Positions 17,535 to 25,464 are shown, counted from the first letter of the stretch. The stretch is DNA of 64,000 nucleotides from JAAZZY01 sp964612505 (GCA_964612505.1 CAZTEX010000003.1:50315-114314), one strand, 5' to 3'. Translations and numbers: made by a program. The notes: generated by a model not told the origin, from the sequence alone.

Positions 17535-17903
17535 ATGCGTCATTTCACCATGTTAGGGTTTATTTTCTTATTCAGTAGCTTCCATTTATGGGGTGAGGAA
17601 GCTCAAACATCGCGATTTTTACAATTTGAAAATGAGCAAGTCAAAGTTTGGAGAACCGTCATTATGCCTAACCAGCCTTTGAAAATGCATCGCCATGAAA
17701 GAGATAGAGTGATTGTCACTCTCAAAGCAGGTGAACTAGATGTCGTTCAACATACAGGTGAAAAATCAAAGCTTGTCTTTGAAAAAGGAAAAGCATATTG
17801 GATGACTAAAGATCCTCAAAATAAATTTCATGCCGATGTCAATCAAGCAGACGAGCCTGTTGAAGTCATGGTAATCGAGCTAAAAAACCCTCTTGAAGAA
17901 TAA
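17535..17903 (+). CDS. Exported cupin-fold protein
   Basis: This 122-residue protein has a signal peptide (about residues 1-20, ending near LWGEEA) and a single cupin barrel. The metal-type motif is MHRHERDRVIVTLKAGELDV, with two His, followed by a second half containing KGKAYWMTKD. The usual third His and Glu are less clear. Small single-domain cupins bind metals or small ligands, and no reaction can be named. AAGGAG lies six bases before the ATG. It sits between mnmE and nth, where C. trachomatis has no gene, so it is an insertion into the conserved block. Confidence 0.72.
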   Translation: MRHFTMLGFIFLFSSFHLWGEEAQTSRFLQFENEQVKVWRTVIMPNQPLKMHRHERDRVIVTLKAGELDVVQHTGEKSKLVFEKGKAYWMTKDPQNKFHADVNQADEPVEVMVIELKNPLEE

Positions 17904-17960
17904 TTCAGTTTAAAGTGTTTCTAATGCCCTTTTTTTTAATATTCTAAAAGAAGTGTCGTG

Positions 17961-18578
17961 ATGAATAAAAAACAAAGGGCTCAAAAGATAGGAGAGATTT
18001 TAAACTCATATTTTCCAAATCCTGAAATACCTCTAAAGCACACCAACGTCTTTACCTTTTTAATTGCGGTGTTACTTTCTGCTCAATGTACTGACGAGAG
18101 AGTCAATCAAATTACTCCTAAGCTTTTTGCTTTGGCTGATTCTCCTGAGAAAATGGCTTTATTAGAGGTTGAGGTCATTGAAAACATTATTCGACCATGT
18201 GGTTTATCCAAAAATAAAGCAAAACATATTCAGCGTTTGTCGCAAATATTAGTTGAAACGCATCTTGGGATGGTTCCATCTTCTTTAGAAGAGCTCAAAG
18301 CGTTGCCCGGTGTTGGGCATAAAACAGCTTCCGTTTTAATGGTGCAAGCTTTTAATACCCCAGCCTTTCCAGTAGATACCCATATTCATCGTCTAGCGCA
18401 GCGATGGAAATTATCAACAGGAAAAAATGTGGTGAAGACCGAAAAAGATCTTAAAGATTGCTTTGACAAAAAGGATTGGGGCAGGTTACATCTACAGATG
18501 ATTTATTTTGGGCGATCTTTTTGTCCTGCAAGAGGGCATCAAAAAGAAAATTGCCCCATTTGTTGTTGGGCGTCATGA
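17961..18578 (+). CDS. nth: Endonuclease III (DNA glycosylase/AP lyase)
   Basis: This base-excision repair enzyme removes oxidised pyrimidines and cuts at AP sites. The helix-hairpin-helix is LPGVGHKTASVLM with the catalytic Lys, and VDTHIHRLAQRW carries the catalytic Asp. The iron-sulfur region is unusual: Cys at the FCPARGHQKENCPICC segment are spaced x9, x2, x0 instead of the classical x6, x2, x5, and the protein ends three residues later. A GTG one codon upstream (17958) is the alternative start. The stop overlaps the alr ATG (ATGA at 18575-18578), so the two genes are co-translated. Confidence 0.95.
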   Translation: MNKKQRAQKIGEILNSYFPNPEIPLKHTNVFTFLIAVLLSAQCTDERVNQITPKLFALADSPEKMALLEVEVIENIIRPCGLSKNKAKHIQRLSQILVETHLGMVPSSLEELKALPGVGHKTASVLMVQAFNTPAFPVDTHIHRLAQRWKLSTGKNVVKTEKDLKDCFDKKDWGRLHLQMIYFGRSFCPARGHQKENCPICCWAS

Positions 18579-19690
18579 TTACAAAACCACTGCATAAATG
18601 CCTTTCAAAATGGATTGAGATTGATCTGGATCAACTCAAGCGCAATATTTCTTTGATCAAAGATTTTATAAAGCCCGCTCTTTATTGCTTACCGATTAAA
18701 GCCAATGCCTATGGACATGGAATTGTTGAAATTGCAAAGGCTGCAGATGGGGTCGACTATTTGGCCGTTTCCAGTTTAGAAGAGGGGATCGCTCTTAGAG
18801 AAGCAAATATAGAGAAGCCCATTTTGATTTTAGGAGCTTTTTTAAAAGAGCAAATAGAAAGTTTAATTGATTACAAATTAGAATTTTCTGTCAGTTCCAT
18901 CTATAAGCTAAAGCTCATTGAGAAAATACTGGCTCAAACTACAAAGAAAGCCCTAGTTCACCTGAAAATAGAAGTAGGGATGCAAAGAGTCGGCGCTCGC
19001 CCACAGACAGGATTAGAAATTTTTCAGCAAATTCAACATTCTCCCAATGTCCTTCTCAAAGGGATCTATTCACATCTTTCACACTCTGAAGAGCAAGATC
19101 AAGAGGTTATTGAAAATCAAATAGAAATTTTTAAATCTTTTATAGCTCAAATAGACCGCCAAGGAATCATTTGCCATTTGTTAAATTCTGGAAATATTTT
19201 GAATCCCTTTTGCGAACGTTTTGATATGGTCAGAGTCGGATTGCTCTCTTTTGGTTTTTTTGAAAAACCTCTTAAAAATGAGCTTAGTGAGATCAAAAGT
19301 TTTTTTTCGCTCAAATCTAGAATAACCTACTTCAAAGTCGTTGATGAAGGCTGCGGCATTAGCTACGGGCATAGTTATAAAACAGACAAACGCTCTCGCT
19401 TTGTTACCATTCCTATTGGGTATGGAGATGGTTATCGACGCGATCTATCCAATAAGGGAGAGGTTCTCATTCGAGGGAAAAGATTTCCGATCAGAGGAAA
19501 TATCTGCATGGATCAACTCTTAGTCGAAATAGGGGACGGTGAGGCTTACGTGGGCGACGAGGTTGTTTTAATTGGTAAGCAAGAAGCAGAAGAAATTACA
19601 GTGGATGAGCTTGCTAAACATTGCAATACGATTCCTTATGAAATCTTATGCGGTTTTAATCAAAGAGTGCAGCGTCTCTATTTAGAATAA
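18575..19690 (+). CDS. alr: Alanine racemase
   Basis: This PLP enzyme makes D-alanine for peptidoglycan. From the ATG at 18575 it has 371 residues, normal for the family; a longer frame into nth is ignored because the ATGA overlap and the family N-terminus (SKWIEIDLDQLKRNI) fit this start. The PLP lysine is in PIKANAYGHG (Lys 42). The catalytic Tyr is in CGISYGHSY. GYGDGYRR and GNICMDQ are also conserved. C. trachomatis lacks alr, so its presence fits an environmental chlamydia with a fuller D-amino-acid route. Confidence 0.95.
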   Translation: MITKPLHKCLSKWIEIDLDQLKRNISLIKDFIKPALYCLPIKANAYGHGIVEIAKAADGVDYLAVSSLEEGIALREANIEKPILILGAFLKEQIESLIDYKLEFSVSSIYKLKLIEKILAQTTKKALVHLKIEVGMQRVGARPQTGLEIFQQIQHSPNVLLKGIYSHLSHSEEQDQEVIENQIEIFKSFIAQIDRQGIICHLLNSGNILNPFCERFDMVRVGLLSFGFFEKPLKNELSEIKSFFSLKSRITYFKVVDEGCGISYGHSYKTDKRSRFVTIPIGYGDGYRRDLSNKGEVLIRGKRFPIRGNICMDQLLVEIGDGEAYVGDEVVLIGKQEAEEITVDELAKHCNTIPYEILCGFNQRVQRLYLE

Positions 19691-19728
19691 GCTTCCTTTT
19701 TTAAGAATACAGAATAAAACAATTGTTT

Positions 19729-20181
19729 TTAAATATTCTGAGAGTCTGACATTGAAGGAGCGGGTGAAGATTGCTCCTCGGAAAGAATAAACTCAGCCCC
19801 TAAATGAAGATGGAAAATAGTGCGATCTCCATAGCGAGGCCCCTGCGCATCCAGTTGCACTGGGCACAAGTCACAACTTTGATCTCCATCTTGCTCTCCT
19901 CTTTGAACTTCAAAGTAGGCAGAGAGAGGATTTTCTTCTGTAAACTGGCTTAAAGTCAGAGTCAATCGGTAATCTCGTTGAAAACCTTGTTCGTCTCGCA
20001 CTTCATTTTCGGAGATAGTTGGATTCATACCATTTAAAAAAGCACATTGCCAAACAGTGTCACCTTTAAAAGCAATTGTTAAAATGCTATTAGGCCGAGG
20101 TTGATAGCCATTTACCCGCGTTACTCGCAATGTTACAGGGAATGTTTCAGCAAATAAATTTCTTACACAACCTGTAGCCAT
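19729..20181 (-). CDS. Orphan hypothetical protein
   Basis: This 150-residue protein starts at the ATG at 20181, which has a strong AAGGAGG six bases upstream. A longer frame to 20208 lacks such a site. The protein is soluble, strand-rich and acidic at its end. Alternating stretches include FPVTLRVTRV, ILTIAFKGDT, YRLTLTLSQF and IFHLHLGAEF, and a CDLC motif lies near residue 115. No family is recognised. Its size and strand-rich nature recall the orphans at 7.8-10.1 kb. It is a single gene, convergent with alr and divergent from the MFS gene at 20352. Confidence 0.65.
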   Translation of the reverse strand: MATGCVRNLFAETFPVTLRVTRVNGYQPRPNSILTIAFKGDTVWQCAFLNGMNPTISENEVRDEQGFQRDYRLTLTLSQFTEENPLSAYFEVQRGEQDGDQSCDLCPVQLDAQGPRYGDRTIFHLHLGAEFILSEEQSSPAPSMSDSQNI

Positions 20182-20351
20182 CTCTGACCTCCTTGATATT
20201 GGCAACATTGTAAAATAAAAAAGTTAATTCTTAAATGATATTGAGAGAAATTGCAGTTTTTGAGTTTTTAACCTTGAAAAAGGATTCATTTTTTGCTTGC
20301 TAAACCTCTTATTTTATTTTATTAAAAAATCTTTCATGGAATGAAATTTAA

Positions 20352-21557
20352 ATGTTTAGAATCAGTAAAAAAAGCTTTCTCATTCTCAATTATATTCCTT
20401 TAGCAGCTCTATCTTCGTCTATTATTACTCCGGCATTGCCAGAAGTGAGAAGCTATTATCAATTAAGTTTAGGACAATTAGAGTGGGTCGTAAGTATTTT
20501 TCTAATAGGGTATATGTGTGGTCAATTCATTTATGGGCCGTATGCTAATCTTGTTGGGAGAATCTTTTCTCTTAGAGCCGGTTTAGTTTTAGGGCTTGTA
20601 GGAATTGCTATTTGCTTTATCAGCTATTACTTGCCCTATTTTTGGATTTTACTGCTTGGAAGATTTATCAATGCCCTCGGATCTTCTAGTGGCCTTGTTT
20701 GCGCTTTTATTTTGATGAATGAAGAATTAGAAGAGCAAGAGGCTAAAACAGCCTTTGCTTATTGCCCCATGAGTTTTTCTCTTTCGGTTACATCGGCGAT
20801 TTTTATTGGTGGGGTCATGGCTCATTGGTGGGGCTGGCAATATACGTTCATCTTAGTGTTTGTTCATAATGCGATCATGCTTTACTTAACGCGGTATATT
20901 CCCAGTAGTTATAGTAGAGAAGCTTATCAAAAAATGGTCAAACCAAGTTCACATATCAAAGTGGACTCTAAAAATGTCATTAAACTTCTCTGCTTAAGTT
21001 TTATCGTAGGGACGACGACCTGCTTTACTTATATTTACACCACTGCAGCACCTTTAATTGGTCAATCTCATTTTAATTTTAATCCAAGTCAATATGGAAT
21101 ATGGAATTTAATCAATGTCTTTGGAGTCCTCTTTGGGACTTTGACACTGAAGCTTTATATTAAGAAAATCGGTGGGAAGCGAGCTATTTTTACGAGTTTA
21201 ATGGCATTTGCGCTAGCAAGCCTTTCTTTCTTGCTCATTTTGCTGACTGACTCTAGTATCCCTCTGTGGTTTTTCTTCACATCCTCACTGATGTATTTTT
21301 CATCGACTTGGGGCTTTGCTACCGCGTCTTACTATGCTTCTAATGCCATTTCTAATAAGGCGCTCGGTTCTTCTATTTTGACGTTTATTAATCTATTTTG
21401 TGCAGTCATGGGCGTTATTATTCTTGGTTATCTCTCTTTTGATGAATTATTAAATTTTATCATTGTGGGAGCCTCCTTTTTAGCCTGCGCGATGTTCTGT
21501 TATCTTTGGATTGCTAAAAATAAAGTTCTTGGCTTTGTTCCAATACAAAAGCCCTAA
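20352..21557 (+). CDS. MFS transporter, Bcr/CflA-type drug-H+ antiporter family
   Basis: This 401-residue carrier has about 12 transmembrane helices. The N-terminal LPEVRSYYQLSLGQLEWVVS and the YMCGQFIYGPYANLVGR loop match the Bcr/CflA subfamily (SxFLxGFAxGQLxxGPLSDRxGR pattern), and LGRFINALGSSSG follows. The substrate is unknown; relatives export drugs or metabolites. The usual acidic residue of the loop 2-3 motif is replaced by Asn (ANLVGR rather than SDRxGR). Its last 78 bases overlap the convergent MFS gene in antisense, which is a long overlap for this window. Confidence 0.88.
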   Translation: MFRISKKSFLILNYIPLAALSSSIITPALPEVRSYYQLSLGQLEWVVSIFLIGYMCGQFIYGPYANLVGRIFSLRAGLVLGLVGIAICFISYYLPYFWILLLGRFINALGSSSGLVCAFILMNEELEEQEAKTAFAYCPMSFSLSVTSAIFIGGVMAHWWGWQYTFILVFVHNAIMLYLTRYIPSSYSREAYQKMVKPSSHIKVDSKNVIKLLCLSFIVGTTTCFTYIYTTAAPLIGQSHFNFNPSQYGIWNLINVFGVLFGTLTLKLYIKKIGGKRAIFTSLMAFALASLSFLLILLTDSSIPLWFFFTSSLMYFSSTWGFATASYYASNAISNKALGSSILTFINLFCAVMGVIILGYLSFDELLNFIIVGASFLACAMFCYLWIAKNKVLGFVPIQKP

Positions 21558-22745
21558 AAGTGAAATAGCAAGTCCTGCACAAGTTAGAATATAGATCGAA
21601 GGGGCAATCACCCAATCTGTTTTTTGGTAGATCCAAAGAGAAATAGAGACGGCAGGTGCGCCAAAGGCTGTTGAACCAATGCTTTTAGCAATCGCCATGA
21701 GTCTAAAGCGTTCATTTTCTTTAAACAAGTTCATCACCCAGTGTTCATAAGGGGCTGCCAGCATAATTCCCCAAGTGACTAGTATCATGCGAATAAAAAA
21801 GACATTCAAAAAAGAGGGGTGGTTTAATAGCCCAAAAAGAGGGATGACAAAGATAAAGGCTCCAACGAGCGCTATCGTAATCATTTTTTCTTTGCCAAAA
21901 CGGCGGGCTAAAAAACCAAAGAGAGGTAAAAGTAGAAAATCATAAGCAATCAGCCACGAGTGAATATGCATCATTTGTTTACAAGTCATTTTGCTGATCA
22001 AAGGAATATAACCATTCATCAACGCACTTAAAACATTATAATTAGCGCAAGAAAATCCGGTGACAGCAATGACAGCCAAGAAGGGAATAAGACTTTCTTT
22101 GATTTTAGGAAATGGGGGTGTTTTTATTTTTGGTAAAGGAGAGGAAGGGATCAAGAGTGTTTTTCTTGTCCAAAAAATAAGAATGCCAAGTAGCCCACTT
22201 CCAATAAAGAGCCAGCGCCAATAGACAATAACACTCTCTTGAAAAGCAAGAAATGTAATAACCAAAGAGGCAATCACAGAACCTGCAATAGAGCTCATCT
22301 CATATAAACTACTCATGATGTCCCGATTCTTTGGTTTGGCCTTTTCCAGTAAAACAAGGACTGCAGCAGTCCCTTCTCCGGCTGCAAAAAAGTAGGTCAT
22401 CCCTCTTAAAAGATGTAAAATAACAGCACTGGTAATTCCTACTTGTTGATAAGTTGGGGCTAAGCCCACTCCAATGATCATCAAAGACATTCCTAGAATC
22501 GATAAACGGAGTGTTTTTAAGCGACCATACTTATCTCCAAAATAGCCAAAAAAAAGAGCCCCTATAGGCCTAAAAATAATACCTACGGGCAAGTAAGCTA
22601 AAATTAAGACCGTGATAGGATGAAATTTTGGATAGAATAAAGCCGCAATGAAAGGGGCAATCAGCCCATAAAGGGCTTTGTCGTAATGTTCAAGGGTGTT
22701 ACCCAAGATAGTAATAGCAACAGATCGTTTTTTTAAAAAAGCCAT
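21480..22745 (-). CDS. MFS transporter under a TPP riboswitch, probable thiamine or thiamine-precursor importer
   Basis: This 421-residue carrier has about 12 helices and belongs to the metabolite:H+ symporter branch of MFS. The opening GNTLEHYDKALYG corresponds to GNxLEWYDFxLYG of ProP-like proteins, and FGYFGDKYGRLKTL is the loop 2-3 motif. By sequence alone the substrate is undefined. Directly upstream on its own strand is a TPP riboswitch (22751-22832) whose 3' end contributes the Shine-Dalgarno sequence (AGGAAGAG), five bases from the ATG. Genes under such aptamers nearly always make or import thiamine, so uptake of thiamine, TPP or a precursor is the best inference. No thiamine synthesis gene is in the window. 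Confidence 0.88.
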   Translation of the reverse strand: MAFLKKRSVAITILGNTLEHYDKALYGLIAPFIAALFYPKFHPITVLILAYLPVGIIFRPIGALFFGYFGDKYGRLKTLRLSILGMSLMIIGVGLAPTYQQVGITSAVILHLLRGMTYFFAAGEGTAAVLVLLEKAKPKNRDIMSSLYEMSSIAGSVIASLVITFLAFQESVIVYWRWLFIGSGLLGILIFWTRKTLLIPSSPLPKIKTPPFPKIKESLIPFLAVIAVTGFSCANYNVLSALMNGYIPLISKMTCKQMMHIHSWLIAYDFLLLPLFGFLARRFGKEKMITIALVGAFIFVIPLFGLLNHPSFLNVFFIRMILVTWGIMLAAPYEHWVMNLFKENERFRLMAIAKSIGSTAFGAPAVSISLWIYQKTDWVIAPSIYILTCAGLAISLLGLLYWNKAKNFIFSNPKITEHRAG

Positions 22746-22750
22746 AGATA

Positions 22751-22832
22751 CTCTTCCTACGCTAGTATGATCTAGATCAGGTAATAAGGGTTGAGCACAC
22801 GGGCTCTCTCAGCTTTAATAAGCACCCCTGGT
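22751..22832 (-). promoter_or_regulatory. TPP riboswitch (THI box) overlapping the ribosome-binding site
   Basis: Read on the minus strand, the conserved aptamer blocks appear in order. GGGGTGC (22828-22822) comes first, then GCTGAGA (22813-22807), ACCC (22791-22788), ACCTGATC (22782-22775), and ACTAGCGTAGG (22766-22756). Expected pairings are present: P2 GGGT with ACCC, P3 GCTT with AAGC, P5 CTAG with CTAG, and P4 CCT with AGG. An optional extra hairpin (GAGC/GCTC, about 22807-22792) lies after TGAGA. The final conserved TAGG is part of the Shine-Dalgarno AGGAAGAG of the MFS gene, so ligand binding could block translation directly with no separate expression platform. P1 is weak. Confidence 0.93.
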
Positions 22833-22935
22833 TATTAAGAACGGAAAACAATTTATCTAAAAAGTAATTAAATGAAAAGAGTGATGATGTTTATTTAAGA
22901 GGTGTAAACTATTTTTTCAAATACATGAGAAAGCT

Positions 22936-23664
22936 TCATTTATTCATTTGAAAGTGTAAACCTGACACTTTTTCTAAATAATCTAGCGATACTTGGTATT
23001 GTTCAAGAGACGCGCTTGATTCCATCTGAACATTTGGGATCACGTAAGCTAAAGCTTTGCCGTTGGCGTAGATTAATTTAAAAAAATGTGTAGGTACTGC
23101 CACTTCATTTTCGCCAATCACCTGGTAGCTCACATATCGTTTATTGCCTTCAGGATGAGATAAAAAAAGAGGCCCTGTCACGACTTCTATATTTTGGTTA
23201 TCTGCAACTTGGCTGCGCACTTGTTGTTCGAGCTTAGCCCAGAGGCCGCGATTTAAAGCGCTATTTTGTGGGCAAATATTAGAAAGCAAGAAGGTTTTAT
23301 CTAAAAGTTCTTTGCTAGAGAGCTGATCTGCTGCTGGGACCATGTGCCCTTTATCAAAAGCAGCTTTAGAGTAATCATTGGGCGAACTTTGATGAAGATG
23401 ATAAATGGCAGGATCTTTTTTGAAGTGCTGCTGTGATCTGCTGACATTGCGCTTAAGAGATTCTTTAGAGAGATACTCATAAGTATAAAAAGGAATTTTG
23501 CGCTGAGCGTCATATTGTAAAGAGAAGCCAGAATAACTCAGTACGGGATAGCTAACAATTTGGAGTTGCTGTTTGGATTTTTGATTTGAATTAAAACTAG
23601 CAAGTAATAAGCCTGCCAGGAAGATCATCAGATATAAAGTGGCTTGTGAGATCTTTTTATTCAC
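22936..23664 (-). CDS. Exported DNA/RNA non-specific endonuclease (NUC family)
   Basis: This 242-residue protein has a hydrophobic N-terminus (residues 9-25) acting as a signal peptide or anchor, so the enzyme works outside the cytoplasm. The catalytic block is DKGHMVPAADQ at 104-114 (family consensus DRGHxxPAAD) with general-base His 107. SNICPQNSALNRGLW (128-142) provides the metal-binding Asn. These are the defining residues of the Serratia-nuclease family, which cuts DNA and RNA without sequence preference. In an intracellular bacterium it might degrade host nucleic acid for nucleotides or act in the periplasm. A perfect inverted repeat lies 17 bases upstream of the start. Confidence 0.9.
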   Translation of the reverse strand: MNKKISQATLYLMIFLAGLLLASFNSNQKSKQQLQIVSYPVLSYSGFSLQYDAQRKIPFYTYEYLSKESLKRNVSRSQQHFKKDPAIYHLHQSSPNDYSKAAFDKGHMVPAADQLSSKELLDKTFLLSNICPQNSALNRGLWAKLEQQVRSQVADNQNIEVVTGPLFLSHPEGNKRYVSYQVIGENEVAVPTHFFKLIYANGKALAYVIPNVQMESSASLEQYQVSLDYLEKVSGLHFQMNK

Positions 23665-23680
23665 ATCAATTTTTCAACAA

Positions 23681-23707
23681 AGTCTATTAAACTATTTTTA
23701 ATAGACT
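23681..23707 (-). terminator. Perfect 11-bp inverted repeat between the paralogue gene and the nuclease gene
   Basis: AGTCTATTAAA and TTTAATAGACT pair across a five-base loop. It lies 40 bases downstream of the stop of the gene at 23747-25294 and 17 bases upstream of the nuclease start. On the transcribed strand it is followed by TTGTTG, so it may be a terminator for the former, or an operator for the latter. Confidence 0.5.
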
Positions 23708-23746
23708 GCGATCTCATTTGTGTAAATAAAAACAGCAATAGATTTT

Positions 23747-25294
23747 TTAAACAGAAATTAACGGTTCAAGAAATTGGCATAGCTCTTTTCCGTGCGAGGC
23801 CCATCTTACCTGCATATCCCCCTTATCTGATGTTAGAAAAAAAGGTGTAGTCTCAACGTGGTTTTCCAAGAACATTCCACAATCGATGAGCTTTTTACAA
23901 AAACTTTGTAGCTGATCTCGATTACTAGAGAAAAGTTGGATTATTTTTTGAACGAATTTTTGTGGGAACTGTGAATCTGTTAAATCTTGAAGGGTTGTCC
24001 TACCTTGAGCCTCGGCATGGTCATTTTCTAGGAATGGGATGGAGCGTATAACTTCGTGAAGGGAGATGAGGAGTCGATGGTCTTCAATCTTTTTTCCTTT
24101 GTATATGGGGTCTTGTGACGATAATCTTTTGAAAAATCCTTGCATGCTTACAGGATTGTAGTATGTATGTTCCAAATTGATCAGTCTTTCACTAAGCTCC
24201 TTGGCGTAAATACGCAACAGAGGAAATGGTGTTGCACTTGGCCCTCTTTCTCTAAGCTCTTCGGCGTAAACGCGCAACAGGGGAAATGGTGTTGCATTTT
24301 GCCCTAATTGAGCAGCTATGTCAGAGATTTTAATGAATAGGACTCGTTCTTCATGAGGGACAAAGGAGGTCTGAATTGCTTGATAAAAACCGTAATAGAA
24401 AAGGTCATAAAGTTCTTTGCATTTTAGGTTATCTACAGCTTTAGACAAGCTTAAGTTAGGAAAGGGAATGCTTATATCTTTTTGACCCAAGAGACTATTT
24501 TGTCGGATATCTTCAATAGTAGAAGCGCCAAGTGTGGGCATCATCGTCACAGCATGCTGAGGCGAAAGGATGTAAAGTAATTCTTGCATCATTTCAAAAG
24601 AAGGGACCATACGCAGCCTCTTTCCGTTTATTTCAATACGGTTAAAAAAGCTGATGTCATGTCCTCTTTGAATTTTTTGGCTCCAGGTAGGTGGACTTTC
24701 ATTCTGAGGTGTCGGTTGAATATCAGGAAATACAAAAAAGGTCTGAGCAGATCTAGGAAGGGTCTTGAATCGCTCTAAAAACAGCTCTTGCTGCTTGCTA
24801 TCGAAGAAAGAATCCTGGGAAATCGTTGTTTTCAAAACAGCACCAGCAACTTCTTGGTTGAGATTCTGATGAGAATCGTAAAGTTGAAGTACTTGAGTTT
24901 CATCGATGGAGTGATGCTGACAAATAGACCAATAAAACATCACGTTTGTGAACTCTTCTTTACCAATTTTAGCTTTTTGGAAAGCTTGAAGAGCAATATA
25001 GGGAAAACGCTTGTCGTCTTTAAAAGCGTCTGCTTTCCAATTGCCTTCCTGCAAAGCTGAGATGAGCCCTTGGATTTCACCTTCTGAAATATGTTTACCT
25101 TGCAGCGCTTGCTCTACATTGAGATTTCTTGTGGTATGTGCAAATTTGCTGGTGGTATTTCTCCCAAGTGATGGGAACAGCATAGTAGAAGTGGGGTTGT
25201 TATTCCACCAATCACTGATATGGTAATAAACGCTATTCAAAGCGCTCACTCCAAAGCTAGCCAAAGGTATTGGTTGCCAATTGCCAATTGCCAT
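23747..25294 (-). CDS. Lineage-specific large protein, tandem paralogue A, candidate effector
   Basis: This 515-residue soluble protein is unrecognised and clearly paralogous to the next gene upstream (25465-26907). Shared blocks include the opening INWQ/GNWQ, GKHISEGEIQ, FTNVMFYWSI, LPRSAQTFFV, MVPSFEMMQE, and FYYGFYQAIQ or FYHDFYHAIQ. The start at 25294 (AGGGA four bases upstream) aligns with the paralogue's N-terminus and is preferred to a frame start at 25324. An internal 60-bp tandem duplication adds a second copy of ATPFPLLRxYAxEL, absent from the paralogue. There is no signal peptide and no membrane segment. The role is unknown; host-directed function is a guess from lineage restriction and neighbours. 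Confidence 0.72.
   Translation of the reverse strand: MAIGNWQPIPLASFGVSALNSVYYHISDWWNNNPTSTMLFPSLGRNTTSKFAHTTRNLNVEQALQGKHISEGEIQGLISALQEGNWKADAFKDDKRFPYIALQAFQKAKIGKEEFTNVMFYWSICQHHSIDETQVLQLYDSHQNLNQEVAGAVLKTTISQDSFFDSKQQELFLERFKTLPRSAQTFFVFPDIQPTPQNESPPTWSQKIQRGHDISFFNRIEINGKRLRMVPSFEMMQELLYILSPQHAVTMMPTLGASTIEDIRQNSLLGQKDISIPFPNLSLSKAVDNLKCKELYDLFYYGFYQAIQTSFVPHEERVLFIKISDIAAQLGQNATPFPLLRVYAEELRERGPSATPFPLLRIYAKELSERLINLEHTYYNPVSMQGFFKRLSSQDPIYKGKKIEDHRLLISLHEVIRSIPFLENDHAEAQGRTTLQDLTDSQFPQKFVQKIIQLFSSNRDQLQSFCKKLIDCGMFLENHVETTPFFLTSDKGDMQVRWASHGKELCQFLEPLISV
24185..24304. repeat. 60-bp tandem duplication inside paralogue A
   Basis: Two 60-base units (24185-24244 and 24245-24304) differ at about eight or nine positions and encode two near-identical 20-residue segments (ATPFPLLRVYAEELRERGPS then ATPFPLLRIYAKELSERL). 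The paralogue at 25465-26907 has one copy, so the duplication occurred after the genes split. Confidence 0.85.
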
Positions 25295-25404
25295 AAAATC
25301 CCTAAAATTTAGATAGATAGGCAATAGTTATAGCTTGCTTTTCAGTAAGAATCAATTAAGAAATGCTTGGGTTCAAATTGCTAGCTTCTAAGGTCATTGA
25401 ATAA

Positions 25405-25448
25405 AATAATTCTTTTTTACAATCCTTATGCGAAGATCAAGAATTATT
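25405..25448 (-). terminator. 10-bp inverted repeat downstream of paralogue B
   Basis: AATAATTCTT and AAGAATTATT are perfect complements with a 24-base loop. On the minus strand the stem ends in TTATTTTATT. It starts 17 bases after the stop of the gene at 25465-26907, which fits an AT-rich terminator. The long loop lowers confidence. Confidence 0.4.
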
Positions 25449-25464
25449 TCTCTCTTACATCCCC

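Noticed and set aside
20268..20279. CCTT-GAAA-AAGG hairpin followed by T residues before the MFS gene at 20352
   Set aside because: Only four base pairs and no gene ends nearby on that strand; too weak to call a terminator.
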